A stretch of 64,000 nt of DNA. Source: Lentinus brumalis (taxonomy: Eukaryota > Basidiomycota > Agaricomycetes > Polyporales > Polyporaceae). Both the position numbers and the translations under genes were made by a program. The DNA is taken from NCBI GenBank assembly GCA_001792895.1, contig MARA01000006.1, positions 1,984,001-2,048,000 on the forward strand, read 5' to 3'. Every line of letters begins with the position of its first letter. Position 1 is the stretch's first letter. The notes under the pieces were generated by a model. The model searched no databases. It saw only the letters and a list, made by a program, of their open reading frames with translations, and was not told where the DNA came from. Shown in pieces: positions 23,949 to 36,269 of the stretch.

Positions 23949-25297
23949 CTAGATATCCGCGCGTTCGCGTAGATCCCGCGCACGAGCGCACTTTGCACAA
24001 GGACAGCAGTCGGTCCACACAGCACACTCTGTATGCCACGCACAAAATATATTTTCTGCTCTACATACATCGTGGCTACCCTCGCACCGCGCCAGCACCC
24101 GAAACACCAGCCGCGCCCTGGACAGAAGCTCGGCCTCCTTGCAGCACTGCACGTAGGTGCTCCAGCCGTGGCTGACCATCCATCGCGTGAGGAACTTGTC
24201 GTCACCCGAGTTCAGCTGGTACTTCCCGAGCCAGTAGTCGTGCGTGAAGCCGTGCAAGAACTCGGGATCTTTCAAAATGACCGTGCGATACGCGGCAGTG
24301 CGGCCGGAGAGACACGGCAGGCCACCGTCGATATGGGTCGAGGAGGAGATCTCGATGTTCCGGATGGACAGCCGGAACGCGGCGAGAACCTCCCAGACCG
24401 TCATGCGCTTGCCGACAGGCTGCACGCGCTGCGACGTGCCCACACCGCCAACCTTCTGGTCCTCGAAGCAAGCGAGGGTATACGGGAGGAGGGTCGGCGG
24501 CCAGATCGCGTCGTCGTCGGCGAAGACGATGATATCGGTAGTGACGTTTTTGATGCCGTGCGACATCTGGAGGCGCTTGTTGGCGAAAGGGACGGTCAGG
24601 ACGCGGATGCGCTCAGGGTCGACGGCGTTCGCGAGGTCCTGCAGCGGCCCAAGCATCTTCTCCTCGGTGATGATGAGAATCTCCTTGGGCTTGCCGACGA
24701 GCCAGCTGTGGGCGGCCTCCTTGAACTCCTCGCCGGCGTCAATGGTGGGCACGATGATGGTGACATCCTCTTCTGCGATGTAGGTCGGGTTCTCGGGTAG
24801 GGGGACTGGGCGGTAGGTGAGGGAGGCGGCAATTCGTATTAGGTACCACAAGTATCGATAAAAGCTGGGGAACGTCAGTACGGTCGCGGATGATGTGAAG
24901 ACTGCGAGCTGGGCGGCGGGCGCCTGCCAGTTGCACAGCGACGAGTTGTTGACGAGCCCTGGCACGTAGACCGCGACGGCAGTCCACCATCCGTGCGTGA
25001 CGGTGCCCGCTCACGTCCAGGAAGACTGAGGTAGTAATGAGAGATGCCCTCTTGCGCGGGCGATGACCGCAGAACACCGTGCAAAGCCCAGCGCACCGCT
25101 GCCAGCCTCTCCCCGAGACTAGCGACGTCCTCATGCTCCCTCGCAGACAAAGCCCGCAGCGTCCCGTAGCGTATAAGAAGATGTGCTCACCCAATGACCC
25201 CGAATGGTACAACTAGCGACGGGTGTCAGCAACGGAGCTCCTCGTTCGCGACGGGGTACTCACAGACTGGGAAGTGGTCCGAGGTCAACCGGAGCAT
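23949..25297 (-). pseudogene. Glycosyltransferase family 2 copy, unit 3 (open but lacks QxxRW, shortest intron 2)
   Basis: Exon 1 is 25297-25264, exon 2 is 25212-25191 (its acceptor reads CTAG where other units have CCAG) and exon 3 starts at 24864. Intron 2 is 326 nt and ends TACTGACGTTCCCCAG, a textbook branch and acceptor. Spliced, about 323 codons are open. The tail reads LVFRVLARCEG because 12 nt are missing relative to units 1, 2 and 6, a change shared with units 4 and 5. Confidence 0.85.
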
Positions 25298-25299
25298 GG

Positions 25300-28200
25300 C
25301 GACCCACCCTCAGGCGTCGGTCGACAAAACAAAGAAAGCAGTAAACGAGCGGGAGGGTTGCTGGGACGGCGGGGACGACGGGAGGGGGTCGCAGCACGGC
25401 GACGACGGAGGGCGGTGGCGAGTGCCTTTGAGCGTCCTTCCCGTCGTCCAGCCGCAGATGCCAGCCCAGCGGAGTCCAATCGCTTGCCAATTCCGGCCGC
25501 TCGTTTCACACAGCATCGGCGTGATGGTCGCAGCCGGCCTCGCTCGCCGGAGTCTGCGTCTCTCCTGCCAGGCTGCCACAAGCTGAAGGAGCTCTGCGTC
25601 ATCGTGCGCTGCTCGCAATATGCTTTGCGGACATCGACTGCTCACTGCGTCTGCCCCGTCCGAGTCTCGTCCTGGCAGCGTTGGTGCGTCGGTCGGTGGT
25701 CGCCACGGCTGCATCACTCCGCAGCCGCCGTCCGTGCAAACACGCTGACCGCCCCGGCCACCAGTTCCGCTCGTTCTGCCGCCTCGCCTCGACGCCATCC
25801 TATGGTATGTCCCTCGTCCGCTGTAGACACGGAGACCGCACATGTACTAGTCCAGCGAGTAATCGAACACGCGTCGCCCCTCCCGAGTCTGTGCGCATCC
25901 CCGGAGACACACCGTGCAGTTCGCTGTACGCGGACGCGCGCATGTCCCTGCAAACAACCTCCTCCACATTCCATTCATGCCAAGACGCCTCGCATGTCCA
26001 TACGATATACACGGACCTAGTACACAGTACGAATGGCCGAAGACCTTGGCGCGTCGTTCCCGCACACAGGCGAGTATTGCTCTTCTCTTCTCCTTCTCGA
26101 TGCACACTGACGTCTCGTTCGCGACTCATCTCAGGCGGCCGACCGATGCGTCCCAGCCACGCGTCGGATACGAATCCACGAGTCTCGCGCCGTCCCGGGC
26201 ACCCGCCTTCGGACCTTCGTATCCTCGCCGCACCTCTCCCAGTCGACCTGAAACGCTCGGAAAGCCTGCACGTAACGCTGGAGACAATGGCGCAGTCTTC
26301 GGGCGACGTGCCGGGACGGTCAAACCTCCCTTTCCCCCCACACTCCCAAGTACTCCGCCCTCGAAGCCACCGTCTCCCGACTACGCCTCGCCCCGAACGC
26401 CGTCAAACTTCGGACATATGCTACACGAACGCCAGGCGTTCTGCGTCTGCCATCCCATCGCCGTCCAACGCGGCTTCGCTGTGCGCCGCCTGCGCGCGTT
26501 CAAGCAGCTCCGCCGACTTGCCACGGCTCCTGCCCATGCAGATCCCGACGAACCCGCCCACAACCCTCACTCCAGTACGCGCGAACACCACAGATCCTTC
26601 CCCATCCGTTTCGCATCGATCCGGAGAGCCTCGAAATCCGGCCGAAAGCTCGCTTCCACCGGGCACTACCACTCAAACCGGCCATATCTCAGCGCACCAT
26701 CACCAGATCGCCGCCAAACCGTGCACGCAGGCCGCTGTGACACCACGCATGATGCATGCGCAGCGCCAGCCCCGCCCGAGGGGTTTTCAAAATCGACTTC
26801 TCGTGCGATTTCATTGCATTTTCCATCCCCACCGCCGACTTGCGGCCGTCCCCGCACATCCGCACCTCCACCAATCAGCGCGAAACTCTGAAAGCACAGT
26901 GCGGGCACCCGAAGGAGCGTGTCCCAGCAGTTTCATGCCGATCCATCGAGGTACGATATCCGGTCCATGTCGCGTCTCCTGCTCACGCGCTAACTCGATC
27001 GCCACGTATCTCATGCAGACGTCGCCGGCCCGCCGCCAAATTTCGCGCACAGCCTGCACTAACACCACTCCACGTGCACGCACAGTCGTAGGCCAGTCCG
27101 AGGCGGTCTCAAACCCAGCCTTGGTGCGCGTTCATTGGGTTTTCGCCCCAGCCATCAGGCTTGCGACGACCGCACCCCGACAGACCGGCAGGAAACTCCA
27201 GGCACCACCGCCACGCACTCGTACGAGCGTGTCCCGGGCGTTCCGTGCCGATTCGCCGAGGTGCGAAGACCCGTCTCGACTCTCCAGGGCCGGAGGAGAC
27301 GCAAACACGCTATGGCATATCTCAGCACGGCGGCCACGGACCGCCGCGAGCCTTCGCATGCGCGTTGTGCCCACACCTCACACCTCACACCCCGCATGCA
27401 CGCTCTCAGCCCCGTCCGACGCGTTCTCAAAATCGACTTCTCGTGCGCGTTCGTCGCGACCGCCGACGGGTGCCGGCCGCCGCGCACCCGTTCTTCAGCC
27501 AATTGGCATGAATCCCTGGGAGCCACGTAGGTGCACCCGGCGGAGCGTGCTCGGAGCGTTTCAAGCGGACTCGTCGAGGTATGAGATGCCGTCGATATCG
27601 CGCCGGGCTGCTACTTACTCCCGCCCTGACGCGATGTCGACGTATCTGATTCTCAGGCGGACCCCGAGGGATCGCCACCAAACTCCGGACGCGTGCTGCA
27701 CGAGAAGGAAGCGTTGTGCACTCACCGTCCCAGCCCCATCCGAGAAGCTCGCGCAAGCTGCCATTCGGGTGGTCCGACATCGCGCCTCGAGAAGGAAAGC
27801 GTCGTACTTCGCCAAGTACGTATCGAATCCCCGCCAGAGTCGGAAAGGCGTCGATGTAACCTGTAGACCTCGTCAGCGCCGTGTTCGACACTCGCTGTCG
27901 CGTTCAGAAATCGGCACTGGCAGCAGCCCCAGCGGTGCGGATGGACGCTGCGTGGGGGACCCATCGCGAGTCTCCCTCGCTGCCGCTATGCCCAGCCTCT
28001 CAGCACTCGCCGCAACAGCGTGGTGGGACACCGTGAGCTGCTGCTCAGTCGAAGACCTCGGACGACGCCTTCAGCTTCGACTCGGCGGGCATGGTGAGTG
28101 CGGCTGCCTACGCCATCCTCGTCGCGTACTAATCCAGCCGAACATAGACTCGTATCTCCGGTACGTCGACGGCACTCTCCGCCGTCTACGGCTAGCGTCG

Positions 28201-28570
28201 CGTCGCTCCGCACGCAGCGCCCTCTTCCACTCCTCGGGCTCTCGGACATGCAACCCGCCGACTCCCGCGCATCACCCGGGCGAATTTCAATCCCCACACC
28301 CCTGCACCGACTATCCCCGCCGCTCGGACGAGGTGCTCAGCCACGGCGACTTACGTGCAGGATGCCACACGGCACTCTCGCGCTCGCTGCAGACGACTTA
28401 GCCTGCATATGTAAGTACGCACCTCTGCGTTATGAACCCTCTCGCAATATATCTCGCTGTCTTCATTCGGCGCGCTGTAGTTCTAGCGGCATCGCGAGAG
28501 CGTGAGACTTGTGTTCCACTGGCAGCCTGGCACCTGAGTGAGTCATGCGAGGTACAAGTAAGTCGCTGCT
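25300..28570. other. C-rich tract of unit 3
   Basis: Minus-strand conserved frames lie at 26874-26689 and 26672-26421. The plus strand happens to be open for 906 codons (25681-28401); see the rejected list. A minus-strand stretch near 27760-27720 encodes LRELLGWGW before a GTGAGT donor. Confidence 0.35.
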
Positions 28571-28589
28571 CTCCAATCTCGCGGCGCAA

Positions 28590-30026
28590 GATCTCACGTA
28601 CCGGACAGATTGCGAGTTGCACCCGCAACACAGATCTCCGGGCTCGCTCTCGGAACGGGGCGTCAGCGTGTCCCTGAGTTCCTAGCAGATGGAAATGGCG
28701 GCGCGCCGACAGCTGTCCTGGAACGTTAGTTGTCAACCGACACGCGAGCGACAGTAGCACTCACGCGCTGGATCGATGCACTGCACGAAGTGATAACGCG
28801 TGCCGGCAACCTACGCATAGCTGCAGGTGAGTACATATTCGTCTGCAATGTATACGTACCGGGCTGATAGCTTCGACCGCGCTGTGTGTTTTAAAGCGAA
28901 GGTCGGCCTATAGTGCGCTGCGCCGCGGCCTACACAGTTCAAGGTGAGATTCACGAACACTGCGGACTATGATGTAGAGAACGTACCTGCAGTTCTGAGA
29001 GCGACCCTTCTTTGCAATGCTCGCTTGCGTTTGTGTCTAGAGACATGTCAGCAGAACTGCATCCACTCATTCCTCGTGGAAGCAACTTACCCAGGAACTG
29101 CCGCAGACCGTCCCGGATCCAGCATGGTGCGAGCCGGCTGCTTGGCAGGCACTATCAGTACACGTCCGACGCTCGTGTGGATGAGCAGAGGGAGCTGACG
29201 AGCGACAGAAGCCCGACGAGAAGGGTGATCTCCGGGCGTCTGCTAAGCGAGATTGCGATCTGCGCTGGCGGTGAGTCCGAACTTTCCACATGTAGACTGA
29301 ATAGCTGACGTACCGACAGAGCGCGGCCAATACGAAACGTACCAGGAGTAAGTGCTGTCCGTACGGGATCTCCGGAGGGTGTATGACAGCGGATCTGACT
29401 GTTTACTCGAAATCTGTGAGAAAGTCGGACTAGATAGGACCCAGGACGAGGAGCACTCACTGCGTTAGATGGGGATCCGGGCTGAAGGTAGACTGACTAC
29501 GTACATACGCCTGTGATGTAAGGTCTGGATTTGGGCGTATCAGACGTGCTGCTGTAGGCAAAGAGGAAATGACAATTAGCATGTTGCAGACACGAGTTGA
29601 AATGATCAGCTCACCGACTCGCACGAGCCGTTGACAATAGACGTCTGGCGATCAAACAATGGCGGGAGCGGCATTTGTACAGTACAGGGGTTCCGGGACT
29701 TGGTGGAAGCGCGATGGATAGATACAGGACCGAGGGTGCCGGTGCCGAGACTCATGATGGGCTCAAAGGGGATGTGGACACAGAGTTGATAGAGGGCGGC
29801 ACGGAGACGGCGAGCACCAAACAGATAGGCGATATAGATGATATAGAGGAGGAGGGGAGGGGAGGATGGGAGAGGGGCAGCGAAGGATGCTGAGGCTGTC
29901 GTCGACTGGCAGGGGTATTTGTACTCCGTGAGACAAGCTGCGCCTAGTTCGCGCAAGATCCTCGATACTCCGAGAGCTGAGCTTACGGAGCTCTATCCCC
30001 AGAAATACGTCAGCTGCACACGCCAT
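28590..30026 (-). pseudogene. Unrecognised spliced gene, unit 3/4 junction copy
   Basis: The small linking exon near 29465-29510 is open here (it reads AYVRSQ, then a Ser/Pro-rich stretch), unlike in the unit 6/7 copy, and the exon before it ends in FDRQTSIVNGSCES at donor GTGAGC. The exon equivalent to 60366-60298 is altered near 28890 (ttaaagcgaagg in place of cccggagggagg), which disturbs the frame. Confidence 0.4.
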
Positions 30027-30589
30027 GGGAAACCTGTCCGGATGCGAACCAACCAGGTAGCGACACGGGGGAGTGGGAGGACAGCGGGGAAAAGTGTGGG
30101 GATGCCCAGACAGCTGAAACGAGAGTTCCTAGCTTCTGGGTTGTTTCCAGACCCGCGTACTTGTCAAGGCGGTGTTCGGGTAGGTATATGAGCGCTCTAA
30201 TGTGATGGCGCATTTATTTTCGCCCGCTGCCGTCGTACATTTGCTCAGCGAGGCAGGAGGAGAGGGTCCCTCCACGGTGCGGTCTTCCGGGGTCATTATC
30301 CTGGTTTACGTAGAATTTCCGCCCATGATTGCCATTGCAATAGCTCGGCTAGTTTGCTGTTGCCAAATAGGACGAGTTGCAGCCTGTATTCTGAGGCAGT
30401 CCTGATTCCAGGCCCAGAGAGCTTGATTGGGGTGAATGGAGCATAGAGTCCTCTAAGGCATCTATACTCCTGGAACTTGTCAGATCTGTTCAGTAGTCTC
30501 GTAGCATCCTACAGCGACCTACAGCTGAGATGGTCAACTCAGAATCTATTGAGTTCAAGCGGAGCGCACTGTACGGACAAAGTTGCGAA

Positions 30590-31972
30590 CATCAGGAGAA
30601 CCCTTCTCCGCAATATTGCACTCTATAGCCTATATCGCACCCATTGTGCCATTGCCACCCCCCCTTTATATTGAGCTATATAGCCGCCACCATCTGCTCT
30701 ATAGTGCTCTGTAGTGCAATAGAGCAGCCCTGAAAAGGAAATATTGTTGCCACCAGCATCGGAAACTTATCGGAATCGACACTGCACTCACACCAGTGCA
30801 CTGGTCAACAGATCGCAATATGATTGCATATAACTACTGTTACATGGCTATCTACTAGCGGGAGAACGGCATGGTGGCGGAGGTGAGTGCGTAGTATACA
30901 TAGTATGCGGGCGAACGGGCGAACGGGCAGAGGCAGGAGAGCGCGGGCACGAAGGGCAGGCATGACGACAGTGGGGCATTAGCAAAGAAGACCAGGTGAT
31001 CAGGTGCGCATCAGAACAAGCGGAGAGAGCGCGTAAACGGGTTGGGCAGAGCGGACATCATGGGCAGTCTAGAGCATCAGAGGATAGGGGCAGTTGGCAG
31101 AGGAAGGTGGGCGAGACAGCTAGGGCGAGCAGGCGACAACGAGAGCGAGCTTGAGCGGAATGGCTTGTGTGAGGATTGGGCGGATCGACGCGAGCTTGGA
31201 TAGGCCGCAGAGCGAGAGGTTGTAGACAAGGAGAGCGGGAGGTCGTAGACAAGGAGAGCATCCTCTCGACAGTGGTACATCAGATAACGGGCGACGGAAG
31301 ACGGAGGAGACAAGCCCGGTCTAGACCAGGAGCTCGGAAGGGCGGGCACTAGGACAGAGAACGTACGAGTGAGCTTGGCTGAACGAGCATACAAGTACAC
31401 GTAGTTGCAGTGAGCTCGAGCAATGAGCTGGGTTGTAAAGCTTGAGGTGTGAGCTTCGAGGAGGTCCGGCAAGCCTGAATGGAGCGCAGCAGGCGAGCAG
31501 GTCGAGGAAGGCGAGTGGAACAGGCCGCTTAGTCAGGCGGGCGTCGGGGCTCCACAGACGTAGAGCAGAAGGGCTCAAGAGGAGGAGGAGAGGAGGAGGT
31601 GGTGGTGGTGGGGAAAGACAAAGAGAGAGACGAAAAAAAGCCAAGTCCGTCGCCCACAGATAACAGATCAGTCGGCGCCTGTAGCTCCGACGATCTCCGA
31701 CTCTTTCCGATGCTTCGGGGCTGCATTTGGCGTCAAATCTCTGTGTCTCCGCTGCGATTCTGGTCCCGCTAAGACGTCTTCGAATGCATTCAAGGGCTGC
31801 ATATTTTGGCTAATGGACCTTCAAACATGTACGAAGAAGTGAGCACAAATATCGTATTGTTTTATGTTGAGCCCACTCTATAGCACACTATTGTGCTATA
31901 GAGTGCAATGGGCTGCAACGAGATCGGGTGGCTGCAACGGCGTTTAGGCGCCGAAAACACGTCTCCCTGATG
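30590..31972. mobile_element. 1383-bp insertion with terminal inverted repeats, unit 4 only
   Basis: Interrupts gttgcgaa|gtatcaaag, which is continuous in units 2 and 6. The ends are CATCAGGAGAAC on the left and the complement of CATCAGGGAGACG on the right, flanked by a 2-3 bp duplication (AA or GAA). A 14-bp subterminal inverted pair, ttgcactctatagc, lies at 30616-30629 and 31895-31908. The interior is purine-rich on the plus strand with GGA/GGT runs near 31578-31612. Its longest frames (minus 31472-31077, 131 codons, and 31644-31321) are Ser/Pro/Leu low-complexity and look non-coding. Best read as a non-autonomous DNA transposon; the superfamily is not resolved. Confidence 0.7.
31874..31905. 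repeat. Perfect 14-bp inverted repeat (hairpin) near the right end of the insertion
   Basis: cactctatagcaca and its exact reverse complement are separated by a four-base loop (ctat). One arm overlaps the 14-bp subterminal repeat, which fits a transposase-binding or fold-back structure. Confidence 0.8.
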
Positions 31973-33956
31973 AAGTATAAAAGCGCCCGGCGGTAGTGTT
32001 GCCTCGTGCCGGCGATCCGCCACTCTGCTCAGTCCATCATCGCACGTCCCGCGTTCCTGAAGCTCTCGTGGCATGTCTGCAGCCCTGACTACATGACCAC
32101 TTCCGCTCCGAGCCACAAGGACCTCGCGATTGCAGTTGTCCAATGCGGTAACTCGACGATGAGGTGCTAAGCTGCAGACAAGCTGCAAGCCTGCTCTGCT
32201 GACTTTACTCGGCATTCATGAGGCCTCTGTCTGCGTTGATTGCCCGTGTTCATGCAGATTACTTAGACGGAGGTATTCCAATGCTACTTCTGAGCCCAGA
32301 CCCACGTCCACCCGCAAGGTCACCAGCTTGATACGTAAGCATGCTTGAGGTGGATGTTTAACTCGCTTGCCGTGGCTAAGCGGCCGCTATCAGCCGCAAT
32401 TACTCGCTTCCAGGGCTCCCAGCTCTGTGTGCCACGTCGACTCTGACCACGACGCTCACCATCCCCCTCGCACAACCCATTCTGCTCGCAAGTTCCTCGA
32501 ACTCCCGTCGAATTCAATCTTCTCAATTATGCCGTCTCAACACGATGTATTCTCCCGTGTGGGGTTTCATAAGTACTCTACATCCGCACTTGCTCGCCGT
32601 TGTGAACGGCGACCGCCCCACTCCCATGCTCCTCGCCCCGGGTGTCAACCATCAACTAGTCCTGCTCTCCAGTAAGTATGTATGCTTGCGCCTCGAAGCA
32701 ACACTGATTCTGGTCCCCCGAAGGCGCGGTTGGCCTCGAGCCTGGCTGCGTACTGAAGACCGAACGACAGTGTCCGTTCGAGTGTCGACCTGTGCCTGCA
32801 GGAGACGGTGAGTACCGCAGGATCCTGTATGACTATCGGGACACTCACATGCTCGATCCAGACTCGTTTCCAGCGTACAACGGCCCTTCATCTTGTCCCG
32901 CCACGCCCGGCCGCTGCGAAGACTGTCGGAGAGCGACTGCACGGTCGGTTGGCCTCGAGCCCGGCCGTGCACTGAAGACCGAACGACGTGTCGACCTGTG
33001 CCTGCGGAATACGGTGAGTACCCAGGATCCTGTATGAGTATAAGGACACTCACACGCTCGATCCAGACTCATTTCCGGCGTGCGACGGCCGCTCATCTTG
33101 TCCCCGCCCTGCGCCGCTCGGCCGCTGTGAAGACTGTCGGAGAGCGACTGCACTGTGAGTTCCCCCGTATCGGGTAGCACTGCGTCCTGTCAGATCACTT
33201 ACGCTTTATGAATATGCAGCTCTTCCGGCAGCTGTCGACGATAAGTTCGCGCTAATCTACTCTCTTTGTTTCTCGACTGCGATCGTCCGCAGACAGACGC
33301 CCCAGAGCTGTGTCGTCTCGACTTGCCCAGCACACGACAAACGACTCAGCTGCACCATGCTCACCGGCAAGTCACCGCGCCGCAGCAGCGACCTACGCCG
33401 GCTTGCTCGACTGGCTCGCCATATTGGACGACGGTCGCTGCGCTCCCGGGATTGTAAGTCGGTGAGTTCTCTTGAACTATGTAGCACCGCACGCTTCGAT
33501 ATCACTCACGCCTTGTGGAATACGCAGCTCTTCGGAGTCGAGGTCTACTCGGCGCTCATGACCTCGGAGTCGTCCGCGGGGCCTACCTTTCTCTACAACA
33601 TCAGCACACATGCATAGACTGCCTTAGAACTTCCCCCTCGGAGGAGACCGTCGCTCGGGCTCGCACACACAGAGCCGCTCGATGCGCTCCCGGCCTACTC
33701 TCGGACCTCGTCCTTCCAAGTCGCGGTCGCTCATGGCACGCGCCCGCCGCTGTCCGTGCTGCCGGCCCAGCCTCGCCGAGGTTGATCCCGGAGTCGAAAC
33801 CTACGAGCTCACTGTGCCCGGCAGCTCAAGCTCATGCTCCTGCATCAGGGCCTTCTGCAAAGTCGCACGATTGTTCTCAAGCCAGTCAGCACTCGCATGT
33901 ATGCCTTCTGTCGTTCATACTTGCCTTGCTTTCACTGACCTCTGTGTGCAACCAGG

Positions 33957-34301
33957 ATGGCGTGCCGGCAACACGGCGACAGCGGAGGTTGTGAGGAGCG
34001 CAGGTACACGGAGAGCGGAGCAACGTACGTGACTTGCCTTTCCGTGTCGTCCTCCATACCGGCGCGGACACCGTGTGGAGTGTCAACAGCACGAAAACTT
34101 CTGCATGAGCTCGAGCCTCGTGTGGGGTGCTGCGACTACCGGCTGCCTTGTACTGTTTGCAGGCTTGAGCAGAGCTTCATGTGTGCTGGTGTGGTGTACG
34201 GGCGCGGGGGACAGACGAGGAGTCGGTCGCATCGACATGTGGGCAGAAGAGAGTCGCGGCGGGCGCGGACGACGCGAAGTACCCGAATAGGCGCCCGCTA
34301 G
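33957..34301 (+). pseudogene. Plus-strand frame, unit 4 copy (class B block, 114 codons)
   Basis: Diverged class B version: the middle reads ARTPCGVSTARKLLHELEPR and rejoins the common VGCCDYRLPCTVCRLEQSF sequence. The intron-like stretch just upstream (33899-33955) keeps its GTATG donor and CAACCAG acceptor. Confidence 0.25.
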
Positions 34302-34709
34302 CTGAACGCGGATTTGGACGTCTCGCGTGCCGTTCTCAGCTCGTAGTTCACCCTGTAGCACCCACATCGTGTACTCTGTAGTCCTGAATATACGAGTCTT
34401 GTCTGCTGTCGAACTTGGTGTTCTGCCAGCCTCTCCTCCTGCACCAGAAAACATCCCCTCCCCAGAACACCTACCCACAAAGCACCTACCCCAGAACACC
34501 CTCCTCCAGAACACGCTAAGTTCAGCATTCGTTCTGGAGCAGGAAACCGTCGGGCTCGCTTCGGCGCCGCAACACGAGGCTACCAGTCGCCCGCCGCCGC
34601 CGCCCGCCCTGCGGCTAGATATCCGCGCGTTCGCGTAGATCCCGCGCACGAGCGCACTTCGCACAGGACAGCAGTCGGTCCACGCGCACACTCTGTATTC
34701 CACGCACAA
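34083..34709 (-). CDS. 208-codon minus-strand frame (unit 4)
   Basis: Starts upstream of the minisatellite inside the C-terminal tail region of the glycosyltransferase copy, in a different frame. It ends in class B sequence at QKFSCC, so the C-terminal third is unlike that of units 1-3 and 6. Confidence 0.25.
   Translation of the reverse strand: MCVEYRVCAWTDCCPVRSALVRGIYANARISSRRAGGGGGRLVASCCGAEASPTVSCSRTNAELSVFWRRVFWGRCFVGRCSGEGMFSGAGGEAGRTPSSTADKTRIFRTTEYTMWVLQGELRAENGTRDVQIRVQLAGAYSGTSRRPRPPRLSSAHMSMRPTPRLSPAPVHHTSTHEALLKPANSTRQPVVAAPHTRLELMQKFSCC
34455..34516. repeat. CAGAACACC minisatellite (unit 4)
   Basis: Includes cagaacacctaccc, caaagcacctacccc and cagaacaccctcctc variants. Confidence 0.75.
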
Positions 34710-36263
34710 AATATATTTTCTGCTCTACATACATCGTAGCTACCCTCGCACCGCGCCAGCACCCGAAACACCAGCCGCACCCTGGACAGAAGCTCGGCCT
34801 CCTTGCAGCACTGCACGTAGGTGCTCCAGCCGTGGCTGACCATCCATCGCGTGAGGAACTTGTCGTCACCCGAGTTCAGCTGGTACTTTCCGAGCCAGTA
34901 GTCGTGCGTGAAGCCGTGCAAGAACTCGGGGTCCTTCAGAATGACCGTCCGGTAGGCGGCGGTACGTCCAGACAAACACGGCAGGCCACCGTCGATATGG
35001 GTCGAGGAGGAGATCTCGATGTTCCGGATAGACAGACGGAACGCGGCGAGGACCTCCCAGACCGTCATGCGCTTCCCGACAGGCTGGACGCGCTGCGACG
35101 TGCCCACACCGCCGACCTTCTGGTCCTCGAAGCAAGCGAGGGTATAGGGGAGGAGTCGGCGGCCAGATCGCGTCGTCGTCGGCGAAGACGATGATATCGG
35201 TAGTGACGTTTTTGATGCCGTGCGACATCTGGAGGCGCTTGTTGGCGAAAGGGACGGTCAGGACGCGGATGCGCTCGGGTCGACGGCATTCGCGAGGTCC
35301 TGCAGCGGCCCAAGCATCTTCTCTTCGGTGATGATGAGAATCTCCTTGGGCTTGCCGACAAGCCAACTGTGGGCGGCTTCCTTGAACTCCTCGCCGGCGT
35401 CGATGGTGGGCACAATGATGGTGACATCCTCTTCTGCGATGTAGGTCGGGTTCTCGGGGAGGGGTACTGGGCGGTAGGTGAGGGAGGCGGCAATTCGTAT
35501 TAGGTACCACAAGTATCGATAAAAGCTGCGGGAATGTCAGCAAGGCCGCGAAGGATGTGAAGAGGGCGGGAACGCTGCAAGCTGGGCGCGATAATCGGGC
35601 GAACAACGAAGAGCGGCGGGCGCTTGACCACCACGAGACTCTCTACAGTCCAGCTATGGCTCCCCCAGAAGAGCGGGATTTTAGCTCGTGGCACAGTGTG
35701 CGTACCCAGAGGGTAAGAACACTGCAGGCGCAGATCGAGAGAGACAAGGAGAGATGGGCGCCTGCCAGCTGCAGAGCAACGGACGACACAGACCTCGGCG
35801 GCTGTGGGCTCAAGGTACAGAGGAGCGAGAGGGCCGAGCTCTGCGAGCTGACAGCGAGCGGCGTTGATCACGAAGGGCGGGGAGAGCTTACTACCGCCCA
35901 CTGCATCCGAGTGACGAACCCCGGGCATCGGCGGCTCTCGCGCACGACGCAGCCCACCATCGGTGCCCGCCCACGTCTACCGGAGGACCGAGGTAGCAGA
36001 AACGATGAGAGATGCCCTCTTGCGCGGGCGATGACCGCAGAACACCGTGCAAAGCCCAGCGCACCGCTGCCAGCCTCTGCCCGAGACTGGCGACGTCCTC
36101 ATGCTCCCTCGCAGACGAAACCCGCAGCGTCCCGTAGCATAAGAAGATGTGCTCACCCAATGACCCCGAATGGTACAACTGGCGACGGGTGTCAGCAACG
36201 GAGCTCCTCGTTCGCGACGGGGTACTCACAGACTGGGAAGTGGTCCGAGGTCAACCGGAGCAT
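34580..36263 (-). pseudogene. Glycosyltransferase family 2 copy, unit 4 (two frameshifts)
   Basis: Exon 1 is 36263-36230, exon 2 is 36178-36157 and exon 3 starts at 35525 after a 631-nt intron 2. A one-base loss near 35277 shifts the frame after ANAVDP, and a two-base loss near 35155 shifts it again just after the DDDAIWPP motif. The three pieces still translate to recognisable family sequence in three frames. The C-terminal block is replaced as in units 1, 2, 3 and 5. Confidence 0.85.
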
Positions 36264-36269
36264 GGCGAC

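Larger units (their letters stand above)
20146..29462. repeat. Tandem array unit 3 (shortest)
   Basis: At 9317 bp this is the shortest complete unit. The glycosyltransferase intron 2 is only 326 nt here, against 617-921 nt in the other units. The stretch corresponding to about 8540-8870 of unit 1 is also reduced near 28400. Confidence 0.95.

Noticed and set aside
25681..28401. 906-codon plus-strand ORF, the longest in the window
   Set aside because: The strand is C-rich and stop-poor. The translation is mostly Arg, Ser, Pro, Thr and His without domain-like blocks. In other units the same region is broken at unrelated positions (longest 265-512 codons), and conserved short frames and splice-like signals lie on the opposite strand.
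31077..31644. Minus-strand ORFs inside the 1383-bp insertion as a transposase
   Set aside because: Low-complexity Ser/Pro/Leu-rich translations antisense to purine-rich repeats; no catalytic motif pattern.
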